A stretch of DNA of 9,914 bases from Alphaproteobacteria bacterium (lineage in GTDB: Bacteria > Pseudomonadota > Alphaproteobacteria > Acetobacterales > Acetobacteraceae), in the NCBI GenBank assembly GCA_013298245.1, contig JAAFHD010000108.1, positions 1 to 9,914 on the forward strand, in the 5' to 3' direction. The notes beneath the pieces are model-generated. The model was not told where the DNA came from, did not search any database, and saw only the letters and a program-made list of their open reading frames with translations. Positions 1 to 7,099 of this stretch are shown here, piece by piece; position 1 is the first letter of the stretch; each line of letters begins with the position of its first letter. The position numbers and the translations under genes were made by a program.

Positions 1-732
1 AAGGCCGCGTGTGATGGGCCAGGCCCTGGCCTGGTCATCATGGAAGGCGGCGAATTGCAGGCGCGGTCCAAGCTGCGCGTGGCGCTGGAAGCGGCGCCGC
101 AGGCGGCCGTTATCCAATGCTGGCGGGAGCGTGGGGCGGAGCTGGTGGCGAGCATCAAGCGCATCCTGGAGGAGTTGGGGATCGCGGCGGAACCGGCGGC
201 GGTGGAGTGGCTTGCGCAGCACCAGGGCGAGGACCGCCAGCGTATGCGGCGCGAGTTGGAGAAGCTGGCGCTGTTCGTCGGCGCGGGCGGGCGGGCGAGC
301 GCGGAGGATGTGCTGGCCTGTGTGGCCGAGGGCAATGCGCTGAACCTGGAGGAAGCGCTGACTGCCGCATTTGCCGGTGATGTGGCTGGTGCGGATCGGG
401 CGCTGGCGGATGCCTTTGCAGATGGTGCGGCGCCGGTGCAGGTGGTGCGCGGCGCGCTGCGGCACATGCAGCGTTTGCAGGATGCGGCGATGTCGGTGGC
501 GGACGGGATGTCGCCCGGTGATGCGTTGGGGGCGTTGCGGCCACCGGTGTTTTTTCGCACCAGGCCCGCGATGGAACGCGCGCTGGGGCGGTGGCGTGCG
601 CCGCAATTGGAGGCGTTGGGTGCGGCGTTGCTTGAGGCTGAGCGCCGCACCAAGACCACTGGTATGCCAGACCAGGCGGTGGCGCGGCAGGCGGTGCTGT
701 CGATTGCGCGTTTGGCCGAACGCCGTCAGTAG
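1..732 (+). CDS. holA: DNA polymerase III subunit delta, 3' part (5' end outside window)
   Basis: This is the delta subunit of the DNA polymerase III clamp loader, which opens the beta sliding clamp and works in the cytoplasm at the replication fork. The frame is open from base 1, so the first Met inside the window (base 40) is internal and the true start lies upstream. 243 residues are visible, against about 340 for the whole protein, so the missing part is most of the N-terminal AAA+-like domain. Recognisable family stretches, in order, are GPGLVIMEGGELQARSKLR, then RRELEKLALFVG followed by a DVLACVAE segment, then RPPVFFRT, and the C-terminal helical collar ending in TKTTGMPDQAVARQ. In related alphaproteobacteria the upstream neighbours are often leuS and lptE, but this cannot be seen here. 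Its stop codon overlaps the end of the convergent acyl-CoA dehydrogenase gene by 7 bases. The identification is firm; it is a core gene unrelated to the catabolic cluster. Confidence 0.93.
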   Translation, partial: KAACDGPGPGLVIMEGGELQARSKLRVALEAAPQAAVIQCWRERGAELVASIKRILEELGIAAEPAAVEWLAQHQGEDRQRMRRELEKLALFVGAGGRASAEDVLACVAEGNALNLEEALTAAFAGDVAGADRALADAFADGAAPVQVVRGALRHMQRLQDAAMSVADGMSPGDALGALRPPVFFRTRPAMERALGRWRAPQLEALGAALLEAERRTKTTGMPDQAVARQAVLSIARLAERRQ

Positions 733-1889
733 CTTTTGGGCAGGCCCAGCACGCGCTCGGCGATATAGGCGCTGATGAGGTTGGGGCTGACCGGCGCGAT
801 CCAGGGGATATGGGCTTCGCGCAGCAGGCGTTCGACGTCGTATTCGCGGGCGTAGCCGAAGCCGCCATGGGTCATGACGGCGTTCTGGCAGGCTTTTAGG
901 CCGGCTTCGGCGGCGAGGTATTTGGCGGCGTTCGCCTGCGGTCCGCATTCGGCGCCGCTGTCGTAGAGGCCGGCGGCCTGCATGGTCATCAGCCAGGCGG
1001 CTTCGAGTGCCATCCAGTCCTGTGCCAGCGGGAATTGCACGCCTTGGTTCTGGCCGATGGCGCGGCCGAAAACCTGGCGCGTGCGGGCGTAGTCGGCGGC
1101 GCGTGAGAGGGCGGCGCGGCCGATGCCGACCGCTTCGGCGGCGATCAGCACGCGTTCGGGGTTCAGGCCGTGCAGGATCATGCGGAAGCCCTGGCCTTCG
1201 GTGCCGATGCGGTCTTCGACTGGCACTTCGTAGGCGTCGAAGAAGATCTCGTTCGAGTCGACCGCGGCGCGGCCCATCTTCGCGATTTCACGCACGGAGG
1301 CGCGGCTGCGGTCCAGCTTCGTGTAGAACAGCGATAGGCCCTCGGTGGGCTTGGCGCATTGCTCCAGCGGTGTGGTGCGGGCCAGCAGCAGGATGTGTGT
1401 GGCCACCTGCGCCGTGCTGATCCAGACTTTTTGGCCGGTGACGCGATAGACATCGCCATCGCGTTCGGCGCGTGTTTTCAGGCGTGTGGTGTCGAGGCCG
1501 GTGGTGGGTTCCGTGACGCCGAAGCAGGCTTTTTCCGCGCCCGCGACCAGGGGCGGCAGGAAGCGCTGTTTTTGTGCGTCGGTGCCGAACACCACGACCG
1601 GATTCAGCCCGAAGATGTTCATGTGGATCGCCGAGGCGCCGGACATGCCCGCACCCGATGCGGCGATCGCTTCCATCATGATCGCGGCTTCGGTGATGCC
1701 GAGGCCCGAGCCGCCGAATTCCGGTGGAATGCAGATGCCGAGGAAGCCGGCCTCCGCCACCGCCGCGTGGAATTCATGCGGGAAGCGATGCGCTTCATCC
1801 AGGCCCCGCCAGTACGCGGCGTCGAAGCGCGTGCAGAGTGCTGCAACGCCATCGCGGATCGCCTGCTGGTCGTCGTTCAAGGTGATCAT
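726..1889 (-). CDS. Acyl-CoA dehydrogenase family protein
   Basis: Flavoprotein of 387 residues, the usual length, expected to form the alpha-beta double bond of an acyl-CoA in the cytoplasm and pass electrons to ETF. The N-terminal helical domain begins at MITLNDDQQAIRD. The flavin/substrate signature at about 124-135 reads GVTEPTTGLDTT, with Leu where GSD is usual. KVWIST (154-159) and RQVFG (271-275) are the standard FAD-contacting segments. The C-terminus has HGGFGYAREYDVER (341-354) and ends in GLPKSY. The catalytic base is probably Glu245 in NPERVLIA, the helix-G position used by isovaleryl- and long-chain acyl-CoA dehydrogenases; the medium-chain-type Glu position near the C-terminus is Pro366. 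The start overlaps the preceding FAD-oxidoreductase stop as ATGA, with no clear Shine-Dalgarno, suggesting translational coupling. It is the last gene of the operon. The substrate is not identifiable from sequence. The family is certain. Confidence 0.93.
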   Translation of the reverse strand: MITLNDDQQAIRDGVAALCTRFDAAYWRGLDEAHRFPHEFHAAVAEAGFLGICIPPEFGGSGLGITEAAIMMEAIAASGAGMSGASAIHMNIFGLNPVVVFGTDAQKQRFLPPLVAGAEKACFGVTEPTTGLDTTRLKTRAERDGDVYRVTGQKVWISTAQVATHILLLARTTPLEQCAKPTEGLSLFYTKLDRSRASVREIAKMGRAAVDSNEIFFDAYEVPVEDRIGTEGQGFRMILHGLNPERVLIAAEAVGIGRAALSRAADYARTRQVFGRAIGQNQGVQFPLAQDWMALEAAWLMTMQAAGLYDSGAECGPQANAAKYLAAEAGLKACQNAVMTHGGFGYAREYDVERLLREAHIPWIAPVSPNLISAYIAERVLGLPKSY

Positions 1890-3202
1890 GTGTCGAGCAT
1901 CGCACCGGCGGCGCGCAGGCGCGACTGCAACGCGCCCACATCCACCCGCACATCATCGCCGGCCATCGCGGCCGCGGTGCCGGCAGCCTCGCCCATCGCC
2001 AGGCACGGGATGGTCACGCGCGCGCTGGCTTGTGCGGTGTGTGTGGCGGACAGGCAGCGCCCGGCGACGAGCAGGTTGCGCGTCGCGCGCGGCACCAGGC
2101 TGCCGAAGGGGATGCCGTAAGCCAGCCCATCGGGCAGCGGGCGCCAGATGGTGGCGCGGCCGGGCGCATGGTCCTCCACCGGCCAAGCGGTGATGGCGAT
2201 GCGGTCCGCGGCCATGCGGCCTTCCATCACATCGGCTTCGGTGAGTGTGGCTTCGCCATCGACCAGGCGGGATTCGCGAATGCCCAGCAGCGCGCCGATC
2301 GCGGTCACGCGCGCTTGCGCGAATCCCGGCAGATGCTCGCGCGCGGCGTCCTGGTAGAGGAAGGCCTGGCGCCGGCCTTCGCGTTCAGCGGCTGCGCGTT
2401 CCCATGGGTCGGTCCAGTCGAAGCTGCGGCCATCGGCGTGCATCACGCGCGTGGCGTTCAGATGCATCTCGCCCTCGGAGAGATAGGGGTAGATGGCGAG
2501 CGTGGTGCGCGGCAGTGGTGCGCCGGCTTCGGCGGCGGCGTGCATGCGTGCATCCTGCTCGCGCCGCGTGATGGTGGCGAAGGCGGCGCGGTCCACCGGG
2601 GCCATGCGGAACATGGCGCTGGCGTGCTGGGTTTGGCCAGCCTCGCCCAACTGGAAGCCGCAGCCGGCGGCGACGGCTAGGTCCGCATCGCCGGTCGCGT
2701 CGATGAAGATGCGCGCGGCGATGGCGCGCCGGCCGGCCTTGGTCTCGATGAAGGCGTGGGTGATGCGCGCGCTGTCCATGGCGGTGGCGGCGACCCAGGC
2801 CTCGGTCAGCACCTGCACGCCGGCTTCGGCGAGCCAGGTGTCGAATAGAAGTTTCAGGCGTTCGGGGTCATAGGGAATGCCATGCACGCCGCGCGTGACG
2901 GGGCTGCGGCGCAGCGTGCCGAGTGCGTCCATGCGGCGCGCGCGGGCTTCCATCTCCAGCCACAAGCCACCGATGCAGCGGTGCATCTCGCCATCGGCTT
3001 CGCGGTACATGCCGCACAGGCCGCCGAGCGTCACGGCAGTCATGGTGCCGCCCAGGAAGCCCAGGCGTTCCAACAGCAATACGCGCGCGCCACCGCGTGC
3101 GGCGGCAAGGGCTGCGCCGATGCCGGCGGCGCCGCCACCGGCGACGCAGACATCCACCTCCGCCAGCAGGGGCACCTGGCGCGCGGGTTCGTGCACCATC
3201 AT
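1886..3202 (-). CDS. FAD-dependent oxidoreductase (FAD_oxidored type)
   Basis: 438-residue cytoplasmic flavoprotein with no signal peptide. The N-terminal dinucleotide-binding fold is clear: a beta strand at DVCVAGGGAAGIG (17-29, GxGxxG at 22-27), then LLLER with the acidic Glu45 expected to hold the FAD ribose, then GFLGGTMT. A second FAD-contact segment, IDATGDADLA, lies at about 167-176. GIRESR (307-312) and the C-terminal NLLVAGRCLSATHTA (376-390) with GEAAGTAAA (404-412) are typical of the Pfam FAD_oxidored family (PF12831). Characterised relatives are few and diverse, so the substrate is unknown. A role in oxidising or reducing the pathway substrate or an intermediate is inferred only from the operon. 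The start follows the preceding binding-protein gene with an ATGA overlap; a second ATG directly follows the first, so translation could begin one codon later. No Shine-Dalgarno is evident, so coupling is likely. Confidence 0.88.
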   Translation of the reverse strand: MMVHEPARQVPLLAEVDVCVAGGGAAGIGAALAAARGGARVLLLERLGFLGGTMTAVTLGGLCGMYREADGEMHRCIGGLWLEMEARARRMDALGTLRRSPVTRGVHGIPYDPERLKLLFDTWLAEAGVQVLTEAWVAATAMDSARITHAFIETKAGRRAIAARIFIDATGDADLAVAAGCGFQLGEAGQTQHASAMFRMAPVDRAAFATITRREQDARMHAAAEAGAPLPRTTLAIYPYLSEGEMHLNATRVMHADGRSFDWTDPWERAAAEREGRRQAFLYQDAAREHLPGFAQARVTAIGALLGIRESRLVDGEATLTEADVMEGRMAADRIAITAWPVEDHAPGRATIWRPLPDGLAYGIPFGSLVPRATRNLLVAGRCLSATHTAQASARVTIPCLAMGEAAGTAAAMAGDDVRVDVGALQSRLRAAGAMLDT

Positions 3203-4146
3203 TCGGCGCGCGCGCCGGTCACGCGCACGACCTCGGCCCAGGTGGTCAGTTCGGCGCGGATATGCGCGAGCGCGTCCTCGGGCGAACCGCCGAGGACGAT
3301 GCTGCCGGCATCAGCGTAGCGCTGGCGCAGCGTGGGTTGCGCCAGCGCCTGGTTGGCGGCTGCGTTGAGCCGCAGGATCATCTCGCGCGGCGTGTTGGCC
3401 GGCGCGTGCAGGCCGAACCACGCGACGGCCGAAAAGCCGGGCAGGGTTTCGGCGATGGTGGGGATGTTGGGCGCGGCCGCGGCGCGTTCGGGGCCGGTTA
3501 CGCCAAGCGCGCGGATGCGCCCTTCGCGCGCATGCGGCAGGGAGGACATCAGCCCGTCGGACAGCGCATCCACCGTGCCGCCGATCAGGTCCTGCAGCGC
3601 GAGTGCGGCGCCACGATAGGGCACGATGGTAATGTCGATGCCCGCGCGCATCTTCAGCAACTCAACCGCCATGTGCTGCGTGGTGCCGAGGCTGCCGACG
3701 GCGACGTTCAGCCGCCCGGGTGCCGCGCGCGCAGCGGTGATGAGGTCGGCGATGGCATTCCACCCAGCGCTGTTGCGTGCGCTGATCAGGTTGGGCGCGG
3801 AACTGACCAGCACGACGGGCGAGAAATCGCGCAGCGCATCGAAGGACAGGCGGCCGGCGAAGAGCGCCGGATTGATGCCGTGCGAGCCGCTGCCGCTGAA
3901 CAGCAGCGTCGTGCCATCGGGGGCTGCGCGCGCCACGAATTCGGCGGCCAGATTGCCGGCAGCACCTGGGCGGTTGTCGGTGATGACGGGCTGGCCCAGC
4001 AGGGGTGACATGGCGTCGCCCACCAGGCGCGCCGCGATGTCGGTCGGGCCGCCGGGCGGGAAGGGCACGACGATGCGGATGGGGCGTGATTGCGCGTGCG
4101 CGATGGCGGGTGCGGCCAGCAGCGCGGCGAGGGTGCGACGGTGCAT
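3199..4146 (-). CDS. Bug/TctC-family periplasmic solute-binding protein (second of tandem pair)
   Basis: 315-residue tripartite-tricarboxylate-transporter-type receptor of the Bug family, which binds small carboxylates or related compounds in the periplasm. The N-terminus MHRRTLAALLAAPAIAHA is an export signal with a likely cleavage after AHA (residue 18); the twin Arg leaves the Tat route possible. The mature protein opens with RPIRIVVPFPPGG. The ligand loop PGGPTDIAAR (31-40), then DNRPGAAGN (57-65) and APDGTTLLF (75-83) are family hallmarks. The frame is open up to 4230, but this start was chosen because the signal peptide begins here and an AGGCGG sits 9 bases upstream. It leaves one base after the preceding stop. 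An ATG at 4155, adding three residues and overlapping the upstream gene by 8 bases, is the only plausible alternative. No membrane components (TctA/TctB) are in the window, so the transporter partner and ligand are unknown. Confidence 0.92.
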   Translation of the reverse strand: MHRRTLAALLAAPAIAHAQSRPIRIVVPFPPGGPTDIAARLVGDAMSPLLGQPVITDNRPGAAGNLAAEFVARAAPDGTTLLFSGSGSHGINPALFAGRLSFDALRDFSPVVLVSSAPNLISARNSAGWNAIADLITAARAAPGRLNVAVGSLGTTQHMAVELLKMRAGIDITIVPYRGAALALQDLIGGTVDALSDGLMSSLPHAREGRIRALGVTGPERAAAAPNIPTIAETLPGFSAVAWFGLHAPANTPREMILRLNAAANQALAQPTLRQRYADAGSIVLGGSPEDALAHIRAELTTWAEVVRVTGARAE

Positions 4147-4147
4147 C

Positions 4148-5113
4148 TCAGCCATCCGCCTGGATGTTGGCGCGGCGGATGACGTCGCCCCAGCGTTCGC
4201 GTTCGGCCAGGTAGAATTGCCAGAAGGCATCGGGCGTTTCGCTGGTCTCTACATCGACGCCGCCATCGACGATGCGGCGGCGCACTTCAGGGTCGGCCAT
4301 GGTGGCGTTGAGTGCTGCGTGCAGTGCGCGCAAACGGTCGGGCGGGGTGCCGCCGGTGGCGAAGAAGCTGAACCAGGTGGCGGCCTGCACGGCGGGGAAA
4401 CCGGCCTCGATGGTGGTGGGTAGGTCGGGCAGCGCGGCCAGGCGCGTGCGGCCAGCCACCGCCAATGCGCGCACCGTGCCGGCATTCACCTGCGGCTGCA
4501 TCGGCGCGAGCGCATTGGTGAAGACCTGCACGCGGCCGGCGACCAGGTCGGTCAGGACGGGACCGGTGCCGCGATAGGGGATATGCGTCATTTCGACATC
4601 CATCGCCTGTGTCAGTAGCGCGCCCGCGGCATGGCCGGTGCTGCCGACGCCGGGGGACGCATAGTTCAGCGGCGGGTTGGCGCGGCGTCCGTGCGCTTGC
4701 AGTTCGGCGAGCGTGCGCACGGGCAGCGCGGGGTTCACCACGATGACATTGGCGCCGCTGCCCATCAGGCCGATGGGTGCGAAATCGCGCACGGGGTCAT
4801 AGGCCAGGCGGCGATGGACGAAGCTTGTGATGACCAGGGAGCCACTGCCGCCGAGCAGCAATGTGTGGCCGTCGGGCGGTGCCTTCGCGACGATGTCGGC
4901 GCCGATCGCGCCACCCGCACCACCGCGGTTTTCGATGACGATGGGCTGGCCGATGCGCTGCGCCATGCCGTCGGCGACCAGGCGGCCGATGATGTCGTTG
5001 GTGCCGCCGGGGGTGAAGGGGATGATGAGGCGGAGTGGGCGATCGGGCGTCCAGGCCCAGGCGGGTGATGTCAGCAATGCGGGCAAGGCCAGCGTGGCGC
5101 GGCGTGTGAGCAT
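4148..5113 (-). CDS. Bug/TctC-family periplasmic solute-binding protein (first of tandem pair)
   Basis: 321-residue periplasmic receptor of the same family as the next gene and probably its distant paralogue. The signal peptide MLTRRATLALPALLTSPAWA has a likely cleavage after AWA (residue 20). Its RRATLAL stretch resembles a twin-arginine motif, so Tat export is possible. The mature part begins with RPLRLIIPFTPGG, with the ligand loop PGGTNDIIGR (35-44), then ENRGGAGGAIGA (61-72) and APPDGHTLLL (78-87). The frame extends upstream to 5182, but the start at 5113 is preferred: it begins the signal peptide and has a strong AGGGAG 7 bases upstream. This gene opens the second block of the cluster after a 74-base gap, the only real intergenic space. 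Its ligand loop differs from its neighbour's (TND versus PTD), so the two may bind different acids. The ligand is unknown. Confidence 0.92.
   Translation of the reverse strand: MLTRRATLALPALLTSPAWAWTPDRPLRLIIPFTPGGTNDIIGRLVADGMAQRIGQPIVIENRGGAGGAIGADIVAKAPPDGHTLLLGGSGSLVITSFVHRRLAYDPVRDFAPIGLMGSGANVIVVNPALPVRTLAELQAHGRRANPPLNYASPGVGSTGHAAGALLTQAMDVEMTHIPYRGTGPVLTDLVAGRVQVFTNALAPMQPQVNAGTVRALAVAGRTRLAALPDLPTTIEAGFPAVQAATWFSFFATGGTPPDRLRALHAALNATMADPEVRRRIVDGGVDVETSETPDAFWQFYLAERERWGDVIRRANIQADG
4156..4161 (-). promoter_or_regulatory. Shine-Dalgarno deciding the start of the second Bug gene
   Basis: AGGCGG lies 9 bases before the ATG at 4146, inside the end of the preceding gene. It touches the alternative ATG at 4155, which is too close for it to serve that codon, so it favours the 4146 start. 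Confidence 0.65.
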
Positions 5114-5187
5114 GGGTGTTCTCCCTGGCTTGGATCGGATCGCGCAAGGCTGACCGGCCTGAAGCGTGAATTCGATCCGCACAATCT
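5114..5187 (-). other. 74-base intergenic gap dividing the operon, with a short inverted repeat
   Basis: This is the longest non-coding stretch in the window, between the stop of the Asp-containing CoA-transferase gene and the start of the first binding-protein gene. It holds the Shine-Dalgarno for that gene and a 7-base inverted repeat (CGGATCG at 5136-5142, CGATCCG at 5173-5179, loop of 30 bases). I see no T-tract after it, so it is not an intrinsic terminator, and no convincing -35/-10 pair. It could hold a weak internal promoter or operator, or be simple spacer. Confidence 0.4.
5121..5126 (-). promoter_or_regulatory. Strong Shine-Dalgarno deciding the start of the first Bug gene
   Basis: AGGGAG lies 7 bases before the ATG at 5113, directly in front of the signal-peptide start. 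It argues against the longer reading frame beginning at 5182 and suggests independent translation initiation at the head of the second gene block. Confidence 0.8.
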
Positions 5188-6207
5188 CTATCGCGGAGGG
5201 CCTTTGCGCGGGCGGTCGGCCAGCACGCCAGCTTCCTGCAATGCGGTGATGTCGGCGGGTGGGAAACCGGCGTCAAGCAGCACGGCGCGATTATCGGCGC
5301 CGAGGCGGTGGCAGGCGTCGCGCACCGCCAGTTCGCGCGTGGCGAAGCGGAAGGGGATGCCCTTCGCCGCGCTGCCATCGGGTGCGCGCAGGACGGCGGT
5401 GCCGTTTTGGAATTCGGGGGATTCGGACAGGGCGGCGCCGTCGCGAACGGGCGCGCTGCCGCCGGGCCAGTGGGCGGTGTTGTCGCGCAGGTGCTCGCCA
5501 TCCGGGCCGAAGCCGTGGCGGGGGCTGGGCGTGCCTTCGGCGACGGCGATCAATTCCTCGCCCATCAGGAAGGAGGTGAGTTCGCGCTGCGAGAGGTCGA
5601 GATGCGCGCCCTGGCCGGTGCGGTCGCGTTCCATCAGGGCGGCGACCACGGCGCCGGTGGCGAAGAGGCAGACGACCTGGTCGGGGTAGTTCACGTCGCG
5701 GCCGGTGATGACGGGGGCGCCGTGTTTGGGGCCGGTGAGTGCGGCGAGGCCGCCGGTGGCTTCGAGGGTGGAGCCGAAGGAGACCATGTCGCGCTCGGGG
5801 CCGGTTTCGCCTTGGCTGGAGATGGAGGCGATGACCAGACGGGGGAAGCGCGCGCGCAGGAACGCGGCGCCGAGGCCGAAGCCGTCCAGCACACCGCGGC
5901 GGTAGTTTTCGACCAGGACGTCCGCACCTTCCAGCAGGCGCAGGAGCGTGTCGCGGCCGCGCGGGTCCTTCAGGTCGAGGCAGAGCGAGGCCTTGCCGCG
6001 ATTGGTGAAGTTGAACCAGGGGCTTTCGTTCCACCATTCGCGGGTGGCGTCGGCACCTTCCCAATTGCGGAAGGGGTCGATGGCGCCGGGGCCTTCGACC
6101 TTGATGACGGTGGCGCCCATGTCGAGGAGGAGTGTGGAGGTGGCGGCGCCAGCGGTGAGCCAGCCGAGGTCGATGACGCGCACGCCACGCAGCGGGAGTT
6201 CAGCCAT
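5188..6207 (-). CDS. Class III CoA-transferase (CaiB/BaiF) subunit with catalytic Asp, short
   Basis: 339-residue family III CoA-transferase-like protein, which would move CoA between carboxylic acids through an aspartyl-CoA intermediate. It begins with the CoA-binding fold LRGVRVIDLGWLTAG (6-20) and GATVIKVEGPG (31-41). It keeps FTNRGKASLCLDLKDPRGR (67-85), ADVLVENYRRGVLDGFGL (95-112) and the hydrophobic helix before RTGQGAHLDLSQREL. Asp176 (YPDQVV) aligns by eye with the catalytic Asp of formyl-CoA transferase. After about residue 210 it is much shorter than the usual ~400-residue enzyme: the DG-containing small domain seems absent, while the C-terminal LLDAGFPPADITALQEAGVL remains. The start at 6207 gives an 8-base ATGGCTGA overlap with the preceding CoA-transferase gene; the frame is open to 6288 but that extension is not family-like. 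Together with that gene it probably forms a heteromer. The partner acids are unknown. Confidence 0.87.
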   Translation of the reverse strand: MAELPLRGVRVIDLGWLTAGAATSTLLLDMGATVIKVEGPGAIDPFRNWEGADATREWWNESPWFNFTNRGKASLCLDLKDPRGRDTLLRLLEGADVLVENYRRGVLDGFGLGAAFLRARFPRLVIASISSQGETGPERDMVSFGSTLEATGGLAALTGPKHGAPVITGRDVNYPDQVVCLFATGAVVAALMERDRTGQGAHLDLSQRELTSFLMGEELIAVAEGTPSPRHGFGPDGEHLRDNTAHWPGGSAPVRDGAALSESPEFQNGTAVLRAPDGSAAKGIPFRFATRELAVRDACHRLGADNRAVLLDAGFPPADITALQEAGVLADRPRKGPPR

Positions 6208-7099
6208 GCGGGCGTATTCCGTCGATGAGCATAGGCGGGCGTGGGGTGCCGTCGGGCGCGATGAAGCCGCGGGCGGTGTGTTGCGCATCGTGCAAAAGTT
6301 CGGCGGGGAAGCGGACGGGGCCGATGGGGATGCGGCGCGATTGCGCTTCGCGCGTGATGTCTTCGCGCGTGCGGGCGGCGAACCAGGGGCGGATGGCGGC
6401 TTCGAAATCGACGCGGTGGGTCAGGCGGCCGGCGCGGGTTTCGAAGCGCGGGTCGGTGGTGCCGACCATTTCTCGGAGCGGCGGCCAGTCCTTTTCCTGG
6501 TAGACGAGGGCGATGTGGCCGTCGGCTGCCGGCAGGGTGAACCAATCGGCGCGGGTGCCGCCGCGCTTGGGGGCGCGGCCCATCACCAGGACGCCGGCGG
6601 CGACTTTCCAGTTCAGCCAGCAGGTGACGTCGAAGAGGGAGATGTCGATGGTTTCGCGGCCGCCGGCGTGCAGCGCTGCTAGCAAAGCTGTCGAACCTGC
6701 TAGCCCGGCCGCATAGGCGGGCTGGTGGCCGGCGAGAGGGGAGGGCGGGTCATCGGCCTCGCCGACGATGTCGAGCAGGCCGGAGAGAGCGAGGAGGCCG
6801 AATTCGGACATGGGTGGGTCTTCGCCGGGGCCGAAGACGGAGAAGCGGACGGTGATGGGGGCTTCGGTCAGCGACGCGCTGTCGCCGAGGGCGGCGTCGA
6901 AGCCATCGCCGTCGCGTTGTTTGCCGGCGTCTAGGAAGCGCGCGAGCGGGCCTTCGAAGGCCATCGGGCCATCGGGGCGCACGACGGTTGCGCCATACAT
7001 GGCGCAGATGCGGCCGGCCATGGCGGTGGCGAGTGCGTGTGGGCGCTGCGCGCAGCGCGCGGAGAGGTCCAGGATGCGGCGCCCGGCCAGCGGTTTCAT
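6200..7099 (-). CDS. Class III CoA-transferase (CaiB/BaiF)-like subunit lacking catalytic Asp
   Basis: 299-residue divergent member of the CaiB/BaiF family. LAGRRILDLSARCA (4-17) and GRICAMYGATVVRPDGP (29-45) match the N-terminal CoA-binding fold. The stretch that normally follows, with its NRxK...LDL and ENFRPG motifs, is missing, and the protein jumps to FGPGEDPPMSEFGLLALSGL (89-108). The segment before the TALLAAL helix reads HQPAYAAGLAG (125-135); by alignment Ala128 occupies the catalytic Asp position. The small domain and C-terminal region are complete, with ADGHIALVYQEKDWPPL (192-208), RRIPIGPVRFPAELL (255-269) and ARGFIAPDG. The start at 7099 overlaps the enoyl-CoA hydratase stop by one base (TGATG) and has AGGG 6 bases upstream. 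The frame stays open to 7636, but that extension lies antisense-frame within the hydratase gene and is not family-like. It probably pairs with the following CoA-transferase gene. Activity on its own is doubtful. Confidence 0.83.
   Translation of the reverse strand: MKPLAGRRILDLSARCAQRPHALATAMAGRICAMYGATVVRPDGPMAFEGPLARFLDAGKQRDGDGFDAALGDSASLTEAPITVRFSVFGPGEDPPMSEFGLLALSGLLDIVGEADDPPSPLAGHQPAYAAGLAGSTALLAALHAGGRETIDISLFDVTCWLNWKVAAGVLVMGRAPKRGGTRADWFTLPAADGHIALVYQEKDWPPLREMVGTTDPRFETRAGRLTHRVDFEAAIRPWFAARTREDITREAQSRRIPIGPVRFPAELLHDAQHTARGFIAPDGTPRPPMLIDGIRPHG

Noticed and set aside
40..732. holA starting at base 40
   Set aside because: The frame is open from base 1 and residues before the Met (GPGLVI) match the delta-subunit family, so the start is outside the window.
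2923..4008. Long + strand open frames opposite the operon (for example 2923-4008, 5308-6228, 7195-8031, 7890-8804)
   Set aside because: They are rich in Arg, Ala and Gly or low-complexity runs, match no family, and lie fully opposite well-supported genes. Such shadows are expected in very GC-rich DNA.
4147..4230. Longer start for the second Bug protein at 4230
   Set aside because: It would place 28 non-signal residues before an evident signal peptide and overlap the upstream gene by over 80 bases.
5136..5179. Intrinsic terminator in the 74-base gap
   Set aside because: The 7-base arms have a 30-base loop and no T-run follows on the - strand.
5114..5182. Longer start for the first Bug protein at 5182
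   Set aside because: The extra residues precede a clear signal peptide, and a strong AGGGAG sits correctly for the ATG at 5113.
6208..6288. Longer start for the Asp-containing CoA-transferase at 6288
   Set aside because: The extension is unlike the family, whose N-terminus begins at MAELPLRGVRVIDL, and would lie within the preceding gene.
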